Shown: piece by piece, positions 33,629-42,820 of the stretch | Numbering within the stretch: the stretch's first letter is position 1 | Layout of the letters: each line of letters starts with the position of its first letter | Source of the DNA: Akkermansiaceae bacterium | GTDB lineage: Bacteria > Verrucomicrobiota > Verrucomicrobiia > Verrucomicrobiales > Akkermansiaceae | Direction of reading: 5' to 3' | Length of the DNA stretch: 64,000 nt | Assembly: GCA_024233115.1 (NCBI GenBank) | Contig: JACKQB010000003.1 | Span: forward strand, 248,001 to 312,000 | The notes under the pieces: model-generated | What the model was told of the DNA's origin: nothing | The model's database searches: none | What the model saw: the letters and a program-made list of their open reading frames with translations, nothing else | Program-made: the position numbers and the translations under genes

Positions 33629-34315
33629 ATGAACCACACCGAAAGACTCGCCCGCCTAAAAAAAGCCACCAGCGGAGCTCCCCAGCTCAGCATTGGCACG
33701 CTCACGGGTGACATGATGCACCAGGCAAACGATCTCCGGATTCTTGAGCAAGCCGGCATCCAGCTCCTGCACCTTGATGTCATGGACGGCACCGTGTGGC
33801 CAAAGATTTCCGTAGGCTCCGGTTTTCTTGCCGGTCTCAAAACCGACCTCATCAAAGACGTGCATCTGTTGACCTCCCACCCCGGGAAACACGTCGCCGA
33901 TTTTGCTGCCGCCGGGGCCGACATCATCACCGTGCAGATCGAGCATTGCGATGACGTTGCCGCTACCCTCACCGGCATTCGGGAGGCGGGTTGCCTTGCC
34001 AGCGCCGGCATTTACCCCACCACTCCCATCGAGCAGCTGCTCCCCCACCTCGACCTATGCGATGTGGTGTTTTTACTTTCCATTGGACCAGACACCGGCA
34101 AACAAACCTACTTCGATGTTGTTGCCGGGCGCATCACGCAACTGCGTCAGGCCAAGCCGGACATCATCCTCGCCATCGATGGTGCAGTTAAAAAAGACAA
34201 CATCGGCGAACTTGCCACCATGAACCCCGATCTCATCGTCACTGGCAGTGCTGTTTTCGACGGCAATGATCCGGCGCTGAACATCAGCGGGATGCAGCAT
34301 GCCATCAATACATAA
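33629..34315 (+). CDS. Ribulose-phosphate 3-epimerase-like (LsrE-type) protein
   Basis: 228 residues with the TIM-barrel pattern of RPE: APQLSIGTLTGDMMHQANDL, the strand LLHLDVMDGTVWPKISVGSG (catalytic Asp region), VHLLTSHPGKHVADF, QIEHCDD and the C-terminal IILAIDGAVKKDNIGELATM. Typical epimerases have a shorter metal-binding pattern; here the family is more divergent and resembles LsrE. Together with the LsrF-like gene immediately upstream it suggests a phosphorylated C5 or C6 ketose route. It starts only 11 bases after the terminator stem. Confidence 0.8.
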   Translation: MNHTERLARLKKATSGAPQLSIGTLTGDMMHQANDLRILEQAGIQLLHLDVMDGTVWPKISVGSGFLAGLKTDLIKDVHLLTSHPGKHVADFAAAGADIITVQIEHCDDVAATLTGIREAGCLASAGIYPTTPIEQLLPHLDLCDVVFLLSIGPDTGKQTYFDVVAGRITQLRQAKPDIILAIDGAVKKDNIGELATMNPDLIVTGSAVFDGNDPALNISGMQHAINT

Positions 34316-34327
34316 CACCTATCTATC

Positions 34328-35155
34328 ATGAACCAGGAACTCCTCCAAAAAGCCGAGCAACGTAAAGCCGCTTTCAACAACGATCCATCCGATCCGCTTC
34401 AACCCCATCGCGGCAAAGTCGCCATCGTCACCGGTGCGGCCGGCGGTATCGGTAGGGCCACCGCGCAAAAACTACATGCCGATGGTGCCACGGTCGTAGG
34501 CCTCGATATCAACCCTGCTGTAGTGGAAAACCTGAACAGTCCCGGCCTGAGCGGAGCTGTTTGTGATATCACCGACGATGCGGCGCTGGAACAAGCGGTC
34601 GACAACGTCGTTGCCGCACATGGGGGGCTCGACATCATCGTTGCCAATGCCGGGATTTTCAAATCAGGGGAATACATCGAGGAGCTTGGCGACACCTGGG
34701 ATCTTCACATCAAGATCAACCTCACAGCGACGCAGAGATTCCTCAGGTTTTCCATCCCCTACCTCAAGGTCGGCATCGATGCGTCCATCATCATCATGGG
34801 CTCGCGTAATTTCTCCGCTCCTGGACCTGGAGCCGCCGCCTATTCAGTCACCAAAGCCGGGGTTACCCAGCTGGCACGTGTTGCCGCCCTCGAACTCGCC
34901 CCCTTCGGTGTCCGGGTCAACACACTGCACCCCGACGCGGTTTTTGATACCGAGCTCTGGACCCAGGAAGCATTGGAAAAATCCGCCGCCCGCTACGGCA
35001 TGACCATTCAAGAATACAAAACCAAGAACCTGCTCCACACCGAAATCAAGTCCACCGACATTGCCCGGCTTGTCAGCACCGTTGCCGGGCCCGCCTTCAA
35101 AGCTACCACCGGAGCCCAAATCCCAATCGACGGTGGCAATGACCGGGTCATTTGA
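34328..35155 (+). CDS. Short-chain dehydrogenase/reductase
   Basis: 275 residues; classical SDR with an extended N terminus. Marks: the NAD(P) loop AIVTGAAGGIGRATAQKL, an acidic end of beta-2 (VVGLDINPAVVENL), the NAG strand IIVANAGIFKSGEY, a Ser/Tyr/Lys active site (SIIIMGSRNFSAPGPGAAAY then SVTKAG) and the C-terminal KATTGAQIPIDGG. The pattern VVGLDIN favours NAD. It is the last enzyme of the row that starts at 30128, 12 bases from the epimerase-like gene, and would interconvert a hydroxyl and a keto group of the pathway intermediate (inference). Confidence 0.88.
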   Translation: MNQELLQKAEQRKAAFNNDPSDPLQPHRGKVAIVTGAAGGIGRATAQKLHADGATVVGLDINPAVVENLNSPGLSGAVCDITDDAALEQAVDNVVAAHGGLDIIVANAGIFKSGEYIEELGDTWDLHIKINLTATQRFLRFSIPYLKVGIDASIIIMGSRNFSAPGPGAAAYSVTKAGVTQLARVAALELAPFGVRVNTLHPDAVFDTELWTQEALEKSAARYGMTIQEYKTKNLLHTEIKSTDIARLVSTVAGPAFKATTGAQIPIDGGNDRVI

Positions 35156-35209
35156 CCGGGCGCAGATTATCTCTCGCCACAACGCGAAAATCCTTTAGCA
35201 TGACACTGC

Positions 35210-37150
35210 ATGTCGATCAGGCTAAAGATTCTCATCGCACTACTCTGCACCGGTGTCATCCCCGCCCTGTCCTTCTGGTGGTTCGCCGAGACCGTTGTGC
35301 ATAAGAGCCGCGTGGCGGAAGTGCATAACAAACTTCAAGTCTTTGCGGATTTGCAGGCACTCCGCATGGCGGAAACATTTCGGCACGATTCGGAAAAGGT
35401 GGCACTCATTTCCAGTCGCACTCAAATGCGGCTTTCCCTGGCATCTTACCTCGACGACCGCGACCCGGCCAAACTCCATCGCATTGAGACCATCCTCACT
35501 GATGCGCTTGATTCGGCACCCTATTTCGAAATGGTGGCTCTCGCCTCCATGGACCGACAGGTCATCGCCAGTACGGCCCCTGCAATGCGTGGCCAAAACC
35601 TTCAGGCCAACAGTGCCTATCTCTCCGCCTTGACCGGCTCCTACGGCTATACCTATGTCATCACACCGAAACAGGATGGCCCCCCTGGGGAGAAAGTCCA
35701 AAAAATCCTGAGTGGCCCGATCTTCCATCACCAGCAGCAGATAGGCATCATCATCGTGGCAGCCAGCGTCGATGACACCGACAACAATATCGATGATGCC
35801 GCTGGCTTCGGAGGTAAAGGACGCACCCGGCTGGTGCGTATTCACAAGGGACAGATCGACCAGTGCCTACTGCCCCTGTCAGCCCGGGAGGAGGGCATCA
35901 GCTTGTTACTCAACAATGGCAGGCCACTCACCTCATTGCCGGACCAGGATGACAACCATACTTTTGTAGACGCCATCACACAAGATGAGCACATGGTGGC
36001 AATCGCACCTGTTCACAACACCAACCTGGCTGTTGTGACTGACATCAAGAGAAAAACAGCACTGCAACCAATCGACCAACTGGTCACCTTCGGAAGAACC
36101 GTCGGTATCCTGAGTATCATCAGCATCCTGGCAATCTCGATCTTTTTCGCCCGTGCGCTTAGCAGACCACTGCGCCGAGTGGCTCATACGGCCAAACGCA
36201 TCTCCATGGGAGATCTGGACGCAAGGGCCAAGGTGACGACACACGACGAGGTGGGGCTCTTGGCCAGTAGCTTCAACCGGATGGCTGAGAAACTCGTCAA
36301 CGCTAACAGAACCCTTGAAAAAAAGGTCCGTCAACGCACCAAACAATTGAAAACCACCCAGAAACTGCTTATTCAGGCTGAAAAACTCGAATCCCTGGGA
36401 CGCCTGGCCGCTGGCGTGGCCCATGAGGTGAAAAACCCGCTTTTTGTCATCCAGAGTGGGCTGGATTACTTTGGCATGACCATGAAAAATGAAAACGAGG
36501 CGACCCTGAAGACACTCGAACTCATGGACGAAGCCGTGCAACGGGCTAACAAGATCGTACTCGGCATGCTCGAACTCTCCCGCTCCGAAGAGTTTAATCT
36601 CAAACCGGTGGACATCAACGAACTGGTCGAGAAATCACTCGTTCTCATCGACCACGGGCTGACGGAAAAATCGATCTACCTGAGTCGGGTATGCCATCCA
36701 GGCATCCCCAAGGTGCTCATGGATTTTCACAAAATGGAACAGGTGTTGATCAATCTATTGGACAACGCCATTAGCGCTTCCCCGAAAGGTGGCAGCATTA
36801 CGATCAAGACCTTTACCACGAGGCTTGCCCCTGTGAAAAGGAATGAAGGCTTGCGCCACTTTGATCGCCTGCGTGAGGACGATGATGTGGCCGTGATAGA
36901 AATCACCAATACCGGCCCACCCATCAATGATGCAAACATGCGTAAGCTGTTCGACCCCTTTTTCACGACAAAAGCTTCCAATGAAGGCACTGGCCTTGGA
37001 CTTGCCGTTTGCAAAACCATCGTAGATCTGCACAATGGCAGTATTCACATTGAGAATGTTGAAATCCCGGAAGGGGTTCGCGTTTCCGTCATGCTGAAAA
37101 TCACCTCCCAACCATCCGACAACGCAAACCATCGCTCCCAACACCCATGA
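35210..37150 (+). CDS. Membrane sensor histidine kinase
   Basis: 646 residues. Two membrane helices (about 8-27 and 300-322) bracket an extracellular sensor region with a PAS/Cache-like pattern (FEMVALASMDRQVIASTAPA, TYVITPKQDG, GIIIVAASVDDTDNNI). A HAMP domain follows (ARALSRPLRRVAHTAKRI), then a short coiled coil, HisKA with His at about 405 (AAGVAHEVKNPLFVI) and HATPase_c (NLLDNAISASPKGGSI, GTGLGLAVCKTIVDLHNGSI). Its last codon overlaps the receiver gene by 4 bases (ATGA). It starts 54 bases after the SDR gene, so it may respond to the substrate of the upstream pathway, or be only a neighbour. Confidence 0.9.
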   Translation: MSIRLKILIALLCTGVIPALSFWWFAETVVHKSRVAEVHNKLQVFADLQALRMAETFRHDSEKVALISSRTQMRLSLASYLDDRDPAKLHRIETILTDALDSAPYFEMVALASMDRQVIASTAPAMRGQNLQANSAYLSALTGSYGYTYVITPKQDGPPGEKVQKILSGPIFHHQQQIGIIIVAASVDDTDNNIDDAAGFGGKGRTRLVRIHKGQIDQCLLPLSAREEGISLLLNNGRPLTSLPDQDDNHTFVDAITQDEHMVAIAPVHNTNLAVVTDIKRKTALQPIDQLVTFGRTVGILSIISILAISIFFARALSRPLRRVAHTAKRISMGDLDARAKVTTHDEVGLLASSFNRMAEKLVNANRTLEKKVRQRTKQLKTTQKLLIQAEKLESLGRLAAGVAHEVKNPLFVIQSGLDYFGMTMKNENEATLKTLELMDEAVQRANKIVLGMLELSRSEEFNLKPVDINELVEKSLVLIDHGLTEKSIYLSRVCHPGIPKVLMDFHKMEQVLINLLDNAISASPKGGSITIKTFTTRLAPVKRNEGLRHFDRLREDDDVAVIEITNTGPPINDANMRKLFDPFFTTKASNEGTGLGLAVCKTIVDLHNGSIHIENVEIPEGVRVSVMLKITSQPSDNANHRSQHP

Positions 37151-37557
37151 ATCCAGAAACCTCGAAAAACGCGCCAAAAACAAAGGTCCTCATCGTTGAT
37201 GACGAAGCTGCCATCACCCAGATCATGGAGCTCAATTTAACGGCAACGGGAAATTACGAAGTCCTTACAACCAATGAGTCACTCAAGGCCAGACAGCTTG
37301 CGGCCGAATTCCTGCCGGATATCCTGCTCCTTGATGTTGTCATGCCCGGCCTCGACGGTGGCGATGTCCTACGCGAAATCCGGTCGATTCCCGAACTTTC
37401 CGCCGTGCCGGCCGTGATGGTCACCGCGCTGGTCTCGAATGTTGAAATCAGCCAGGACGATGTCGTAGCCACTGGCGACTGTGTGATGCTGCCAAAACCT
37501 GTGCGCCTGGCCAAACTCATTGAAACCATGGAAATGGTCCTGGCAGGCGAATTATAA
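37147..37557 (+). CDS. Single-domain response regulator
   Basis: 136 residues, just a receiver domain: acidic pocket VLIVDDEAAITQIMEL, phosphoacceptor D63 in DILLLDVVMPGLDGGDV, conserved Thr in VPAVMVTALVS and the lysine in CVMLPKPVRLAKLI. No output domain is attached. Its start overlaps the stop of the histidine kinase gene, so the two form a phosphorelay pair. The output must go through another protein, for example a phosphotransfer or a DNA-binding protein elsewhere. Confidence 0.92.
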   Translation: MNPETSKNAPKTKVLIVDDEAAITQIMELNLTATGNYEVLTTNESLKARQLAAEFLPDILLLDVVMPGLDGGDVLREIRSIPELSAVPAVMVTALVSNVEISQDDVVATGDCVMLPKPVRLAKLIETMEMVLAGEL

Positions 37558-37560
37558 TCG

Positions 37561-37572
37561 TTGGGGCCCCAA
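37561..37572. repeat. Perfect 12-base palindrome
   Basis: TTGGGGCCCCAA lies four bases after the stop of the response-regulator gene and 111 bases before the ThuA-like gene. It could form the core of a terminator or be a protein-binding site. No U-run follows directly. Confidence 0.3.
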
Positions 37573-37683
37573 GTATTGCCAAAATATTTGCATGGGGGAT
37601 GAAATAATCCCACCACCGTGGCGTATGGTGCAGAATACACGGCGCACTGCGTTGTCGCGCCCCCTTCTCCCCCAGCTTAAACT

Positions 37684-38694
37684 ATGAAAATCATGACCAA
37701 ACTCCACACAGCAGTCGCAACCACCATGGCAACGGTATCCATCCTATCCGCTGACCAGCCAGCCGACCACCTTGTCTTTGAAGGTGGCGATGGCCCGGGC
37801 AAAGGCAAGCACATCGTCCTCATAGCCGGTGACGAGGAATACCGTTCAGAGGAATCCATGCCGATGCTCGGTCAAATGCTCGCCAAACATCATGGTTTTA
37901 AATGCTCTGTCCTGTTTTCACTCGACGACAAGGGTATTGTTGATCCCAACAACCAAAAAAGCCTGTCGCATCCTGAAGCTCTCGATTCAGCCGATCTCAT
38001 CATCATGTGTATCCGTTTCCGTGGCTGGAATGACGCCGCCATGGAAAAATTCGATGCTGCCTACAAGCGCGGTGTGCCCATGGTGACACTGCGCACGACC
38101 AACCACGGATTCAAATTCCCCAGCAACAGCAAGTGGGCGAAGTATTCATTCAATGCCAAGGAGAAAACCGGCTGGAAGGGGGGCTTCGGCATGCACCTCT
38201 TCGGCATGACCTGGGTAGCCCACCACGGCCAGCATAAGGTTCAAGGTTGTCGCGGTGTCGTGGAGGAAGGTAACAAGGATAACAAAATCCTTAACGGCGT
38301 CGGCACGATCTTTGTGGAGTCTGATGTTTACACCGCCAACCCGCCAGCCGATGTCACCGTCCTTTTACGTGGCCAGGTCACGGAAACACTGGAACCCGAT
38401 TCCGCACCGGTGGCAGCGAAAAACAATCCCATGCAGCCTATTGCCTGGACCGTCCTTCACAAAAATGAATCAGGTAGGACCAACCGCATTTTTAATACCA
38501 CCATGGGTGCTGCCAGCGATCTCGATGACGAAAACCTGCGGCGTCTGGTAACAAACGCTTGTTTCTGGGGGCTGCACATGGACGTGCCGGCCAAAGCCGA
38601 TGTCTCTATCCCTGATTCCTACAAACCTACCTTTTACGGTTTCAAAACCCATAAAAAAGGTCTCAAGCCAGCTGACTTCATCGTCAAACCCTAG
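37684..38694 (+). CDS. Secreted ThuA-like domain protein
   Basis: 336 residues; the start may be the second Met (MTKLHTAVATTMATVS) and the N terminus is a weak signal peptide ending near SADQPADHL. The rest is a ThuA-like (trehalose-utilisation type) class I glutamine-amidotransferase-like fold: HIVLIAGDEEYRSEESMPML, DSADLIIMCIRFRGWNDAAM, RGVPMVTLRTTNHGF, FGMTWVAHHGQHKV. In Verrucomicrobia and Planctomycetes such proteins accompany the propeller/cytochrome protein encoded next (38732-41860). The gap is 37 bases, so the two are one unit. No enzymatic role is established. Confidence 0.87.
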   Translation: MKIMTKLHTAVATTMATVSILSADQPADHLVFEGGDGPGKGKHIVLIAGDEEYRSEESMPMLGQMLAKHHGFKCSVLFSLDDKGIVDPNNQKSLSHPEALDSADLIIMCIRFRGWNDAAMEKFDAAYKRGVPMVTLRTTNHGFKFPSNSKWAKYSFNAKEKTGWKGGFGMHLFGMTWVAHHGQHKVQGCRGVVEEGNKDNKILNGVGTIFVESDVYTANPPADVTVLLRGQVTETLEPDSAPVAAKNNPMQPIAWTVLHKNESGRTNRIFNTTMGAASDLDDENLRRLVTNACFWGLHMDVPAKADVSIPDSYKPTFYGFKTHKKGLKPADFIVKP

Positions 38695-38731
38695 GCAGTC
38701 GGAAGAAAATCACGCTTACATTTCGAACGAC

Positions 38732-41700
38732 ATGATGAAGTCATCACTGAAAAAACTCACCCTGCTGTGTTTGTCCGCTGCTGCAATCCAGATAACACAA
38801 GCTGCGGATCAACCACTGAAAATCCGAAAAGGCGAACGGATCGTTCTCATCGGCAGCGGTCTTGGCTCACGTATGAATCACTTCGGGCACTTTGAAACCG
38901 AACTTCAACTGCGCAACCCACAGAGCAAACTCGTCATCCGCAACATGTGTGACGAGGGCAACACCCCGGGCTTCCGTCCGCACCCGGGCCGCCGATCCCC
39001 ATGGGCCTTCCCCGGAGCTGAAAAATTCCAGACCGAACTCGCCAAGGGCACCGGAAGCCAGGGGGACTTTGACACACCCGACCAATGGATCACCCGGCTG
39101 AAGGCCGACACCATCATCGCCTTCTTCGGCTTCAACTCATCCTTCGCTGGGCCGCAAGGTGTCGATAACTACAAGGCGGAACTCACGGCATTCATTCGGC
39201 ATACGCTTGGCCAGAAGTACAATGGCCAGTCTGCACCTCAACTCGCCATTGTCTCACCCACCGCCTTCCAGGATCTGTCTGACAAATACGGCTCGCCGGA
39301 CGGTGCCTCGGCTAACAGCAACCTGGCACTTTACACCAAAGCGATGAGGGATGTCTGTGCCGACCAAGGTGTGCTTTTCATCGATGTCTACTCCCCGTCC
39401 AAAGCCATTTTCGATTCCTCCCAAAAGGAATTAACCATCGATGGTGCCCTGCTCAACAGCACAGGCTATGCGTGGTTGGCGCAACGACTTGCCGACTCCA
39501 TCTACGGGAAACAAACACCCGATAACACACACCGCCTGCTAGTCCATAACGCGGTGAACGAAAAAAACTGGTGCTGGCTCAATGATTTCAAAATCCCTAA
39601 CGGTGTGCACGTCTACGGTCGTCGATACAAACCATACGGCCCACAAAACTACCCCGATGAGCTCAAAAAGACCCGCGAAATGACCGAAGTCCGCGACTGG
39701 GCGATCTGGCGTGCTCTCGAAGGCAAAAAATCCGATCTCGCAGCTGCCGATGCCAAGACCCACAAACTCCCGCCGGTCAAATCCAACTATAAACCAAGTA
39801 CTAAAAATGGCGACCCCGACTACGAGCCAGGCACGCAGTCGCAGACCAGGATCACCACGGCACCAGGCTATAAAATGGAGCTCTTTGCCTCTGAAAAGGA
39901 ATTCACTGATCTGGCCAACCCCGTGCAGCTTGCCTTCGATAACAAAGGCCGCCTCTGGGTCGCTACCATGCCGAGCTATCCGCACTACCGTATCGGTGAC
40001 CCCAGGCCTGCCGATAAACTGATCATCCTCGAGGATACCGACCATGATGGCAAAGCCGACAAACAAACGACGTTCGCCGCTGATTTGCACATCCCCATCG
40101 GTTTCGAGATCACATCCGAAGGTGTCTACGTTTCCCAAAGCGGCAGCCTCGTCCTGCTTAAGGACACCGATGGCGATGACAAGTATGACGTCAAGGAGGT
40201 CATCCTCAGCGGTTTTGACGACCACGATACCCACCATGCCATATCCGCCTTTTGCGCCGACCCCTCCGGAGCCATCCTGATGGGCGAAGGCGTGTTCCTG
40301 CACTCGAATGTGGAAACCGCATACGGTCCGGTCCGCGGCACCAACGGTGGTTTCTTCCGCTACTCCCCACAGCGTAAAGAACTCATTCGTTATGCCCAGT
40401 TCAGCATCCCCAACCCATGGGGAATCGCGTTTGACGACTACGGTCAGGATTTCTTCATCCACACCTCAGGCCCCTCCGCCTCATGGATGATGCCCGGCTC
40501 GGTCAAGCCTCGTTACGGTGTGAATTTGCGGGCACCCGATATCCTTACCAGCCACCAGGTGAGGCCGACTTCCGGTCTGGAAATTGTTTCCAGCCGTCAC
40601 TTCCCCGACGACGTGCAGGGGGATCTGTTAATCAATAACAACATCGGCTACCTCGGCGCCAAACAGCACCAGCTGCTTGAAGACGGTACGGGATTCACCA
40701 CCAAGTATCGCCAGGATCTTTTTAAATCAGCCGACAAGAATTTCCGCCCGGTCGACCTGGAATTTGCTCCGGACGGGTCACTCTATGTCGCCGACTGGCA
40801 TAACGTTCTGATAGGACACATGCAGCACAATGCGCGTGATCCATACCGTGATCATGTGCATGGCAGAATCTACCGGGTCACTTATCCAGCTCGCCCGTTG
40901 GTGAAACCTGCCAAGGTTGCAGGTGCGAGTGTGGCCGAGCTGCTGGAAAACCTGAAACTCCACGAGGCACGCACACGCTACCGCACCCGCCGCGAACTGC
41001 GTGGTCGCAGTGCCGACGAAGTGCTGCCTGCACTGAAATCATGGGCCGCCCAGCAGTCGGACGAGCGTCACAAGCTCGAAGCACTCTGGGTTTCCTGGGG
41101 GCTTAACCAGGTCGACGCGGATTTGCTCAGGCTGCTGCTCAAATCCAGCGACCACAAGATCCGCGCTGCCGCCGTTCGCGTGCTCCGTTTCAATGGTCAC
41201 ATGATCGATGACCAGGCGTCACTGCTTATGGCCGCGGCGAACGACGATCACGGTCGGGTCCGCCTCGAAGCCATCACCGCCGCCTCCTGGTTGGGTAAAG
41301 AGCGCGGTCTCCCAATCGTGGAGGCTGCAGGCAGAAAACCGGTCGATAACTATATCAAACAGGCCTACCAGTTTGCACTGGCCCACCTCAAAGGGGAAAC
41401 CGCCAAAGCAGAGCCAAAGCATGTTGTCAAAACCCACCTCAAGGGCGCAAACAAGAAACTCTTTTTGAAGGGTGCCGAGATCTACGAAAGGGAAAGCTAC
41501 TGTGGCACCTGCCACCAACCCGACGGCAAAGGCCTCCCTGCCGCCGGCTTCCCGCCACTCGCTGGAGCCAAGTGGGTAACCCAGGATGAAGAGCGCCTGA
41601 TCAAAATCGCGCTGAACGGGCTGCACGGCCCCATCGAAGTGCTTGGGCAGGCCTACCCCGGCCAAGTTCCGATGACCGCCTTTGGCGGCATGCTCAACGA

Positions 41701-41860
41701 CAAGGACATTGCCGCAGTGCTGACCTATGTGAGGAATTCGTTTGGCAATAAAGCCTCTGCGATCTCGCCGGAAAAAGTCAAACAGGTCCGCGAAGCCACC
41801 AAGGGCAAAGAAGGCTTTTACAGCCCCGAGGAATTGCTCAAAGAGCACCCCCATCAATAA
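38732..41860 (+). CDS. SGNH hydrolase / beta-propeller / HEAT / cytochrome c fusion
   Basis: 1042 residues from the ATG at 38732, which gives a signal peptide (MMKSSLKKLTLLCLSAAAIQ then ITQA). Residues about 25-260 are SGNH-like (GERIVLIGSGLGSRM, FFGFNSSFAGPQGVDNYKAE). A PVC-type propeller (Piru/Ver, 'membrane-bound dehydrogenase') domain follows: AFDNKGRLWVATMPSYP, VLLKDTDGDDKYD, NPWGIAFDDYGQDFF and EFAPDGSLYVADWHN. Next come HEAT-type helical repeats (RTRRELRGRSADEVL to LLMAAANDDHGRV). The end is a class I cytochrome c with YCGTCHQPDGKGLPAAG. It would act in the periplasm as an electron-carrying protein, perhaps oxidising sugars. It forms a pair with the upstream ThuA-like gene. Confidence 0.9.
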   Translation: MMKSSLKKLTLLCLSAAAIQITQAADQPLKIRKGERIVLIGSGLGSRMNHFGHFETELQLRNPQSKLVIRNMCDEGNTPGFRPHPGRRSPWAFPGAEKFQTELAKGTGSQGDFDTPDQWITRLKADTIIAFFGFNSSFAGPQGVDNYKAELTAFIRHTLGQKYNGQSAPQLAIVSPTAFQDLSDKYGSPDGASANSNLALYTKAMRDVCADQGVLFIDVYSPSKAIFDSSQKELTIDGALLNSTGYAWLAQRLADSIYGKQTPDNTHRLLVHNAVNEKNWCWLNDFKIPNGVHVYGRRYKPYGPQNYPDELKKTREMTEVRDWAIWRALEGKKSDLAAADAKTHKLPPVKSNYKPSTKNGDPDYEPGTQSQTRITTAPGYKMELFASEKEFTDLANPVQLAFDNKGRLWVATMPSYPHYRIGDPRPADKLIILEDTDHDGKADKQTTFAADLHIPIGFEITSEGVYVSQSGSLVLLKDTDGDDKYDVKEVILSGFDDHDTHHAISAFCADPSGAILMGEGVFLHSNVETAYGPVRGTNGGFFRYSPQRKELIRYAQFSIPNPWGIAFDDYGQDFFIHTSGPSASWMMPGSVKPRYGVNLRAPDILTSHQVRPTSGLEIVSSRHFPDDVQGDLLINNNIGYLGAKQHQLLEDGTGFTTKYRQDLFKSADKNFRPVDLEFAPDGSLYVADWHNVLIGHMQHNARDPYRDHVHGRIYRVTYPARPLVKPAKVAGASVAELLENLKLHEARTRYRTRRELRGRSADEVLPALKSWAAQQSDERHKLEALWVSWGLNQVDADLLRLLLKSSDHKIRAAAVRVLRFNGHMIDDQASLLMAAANDDHGRVRLEAITAASWLGKERGLPIVEAAGRKPVDNYIKQAYQFALAHLKGETAKAEPKHVVKTHLKGANKKLFLKGAEIYERESYCGTCHQPDGKGLPAAGFPPLAGAKWVTQDEERLIKIALNGLHGPIEVLGQAYPGQVPMTAFGGMLNDKDIAAVLTYVRNSFGNKASAISPEKVKQVREATKGKEGFYSPEELLKEHPHQ

Positions 41861-41888
41861 TATCCACCGACTGGAAACACACCTTCAC

Positions 41889-41924
41889 ACACGCTGCCCC
41901 GCCATGGGGGTGGCGTGTTTTTTT
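41889..41924 (+). terminator. Intrinsic terminator after the fusion gene
   Basis: ACACGC (41889-41894) pairs with GCGTGT (41913-41918), with GC-rich inner sequence in the loop, followed by seven T residues. It lies 28 bases after the stop codon. Confidence 0.65.
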
Positions 41925-41976
41925 GTGTATTTCCCCCTTGATACGCAACAACGCCGTCAACTAGTATGGAGGGACT

Positions 41977-42531
41977 ATGAGCAACAACGTATCACAATGG
42001 ATGTCATGGGATAGTGGGGTCGATCTCGCCGCCCAAATCGATGGAAATGAAGGAAGCATGATTTTAGTGCATGTCGCCGCCATGGTACATACCCCCGTGG
42101 GGTCGGCACCCAGCGGTATGGTCATGATTCAGGAGTCGGCGGATGCCGCTCCCTCGGTCATCGGTTTTGTCTCCAGTAACCCCAGCGTCGGTGCCTACTT
42201 TGGCCCTAACATCTTTGCCGGCACGCCGTTTGAACACGCCCCCGTTCTCGATGCCAGCATTGAAGTGAACAAGGGCGTAGGCTCATGCAGCGCCACCGTC
42301 ACCATCGGCGGAACTGTGATCAAAGTCGTCATGGACCAGCTCGGCGATACAATACGCGCCAATCGCGCCGCAGGCGAACATTCCCCCTTTGCGCAGCAAG
42401 CGCTTGAACGCGCCGCAGGCAACGCAAGCGTGACCATCAACGGTGAAGCCAAAATGATCACCATCCCGCCAGCGGCAGAGGGTGCCCCGCCATCAGCCGC
42501 ATTCACGCCAGCGGGAATTTACAGCAGGTAA
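41977..42531 (+). CDS. Unknown small soluble protein
   Basis: 184 residues with a good Shine-Dalgarno (GGAGGG three bases before the ATG). There is no signal peptide or membrane segment. The sequence has a low-charge, Ala/Gly/Val-rich make-up: MSWDSGVDLAAQIDGNEGSM near the start, SVIGFVSSNPSVGAYFGPNI in the middle, and a Pro/Ala-rich end TIPPAAEGAPPSAAFTPAGI. No family was recognised. It sits between the terminator of the propeller gene and the toxin-antitoxin pair, transcribed towards the latter. Confidence 0.65.
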   Translation: MSNNVSQWMSWDSGVDLAAQIDGNEGSMILVHVAAMVHTPVGSAPSGMVMIQESADAAPSVIGFVSSNPSVGAYFGPNIFAGTPFEHAPVLDASIEVNKGVGSCSATVTIGGTVIKVVMDQLGDTIRANRAAGEHSPFAQQALERAAGNASVTINGEAKMITIPPAAEGAPPSAAFTPAGIYSR

Positions 42532-42550
42532 GGTGCGTTAGGGCTGCCCA

Positions 42551-42817
42551 TTATTCGTAAACATCCCGCCGGTGCCCCACCCTCACGGCCAGCACCACAA
42601 GCTCGTCATCCCTGAGCTGGCAGATGATCCGGTAGTGGCTGGTGCGGTAGCGCCAAAGTTCACCGAGTTCCCCTTTCAGCGGCTTACCAAAACTGCGGGG
42701 ATTCTCACACCCCGCGATGTTGGCATCCAGATAGGCCAGTATCCGCCGCGCTCCCTCCGGACCCAGTTTTTTCAACTGCTTCAGTGCAGCCACTGAAATC
42801 TTGTATTCCCAGCCCAC
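42551..42817 (-). CDS. RelE/ParE-family toxin
   Basis: 88 residues with the RelE-type fold: KISVAALKQLKKLGPEGARR, DANIAGCENPRSFGKPLKGE, LWRYRTSHYRIICQLRDDEL and the usual ending VGHRRDVYE. RelE toxins cut mRNA at the ribosome. The antitoxin gene ends three bases upstream, the common order antitoxin-toxin. The C-terminal Arg/Tyr residues needed for cleavage in RelE are in place (HYRII and RRDVY). Confidence 0.88.
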   Translation of the reverse strand: MGWEYKISVAALKQLKKLGPEGARRILAYLDANIAGCENPRSFGKPLKGELGELWRYRTSHYRIICQLRDDELVVLAVRVGHRRDVYE

Positions 42818-42820
42818 GGT

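Noticed and set aside
39539..40462. 307-codon open frame opposite the propeller fusion gene
   Set aside because: Antisense shadow of a conserved secreted protein.
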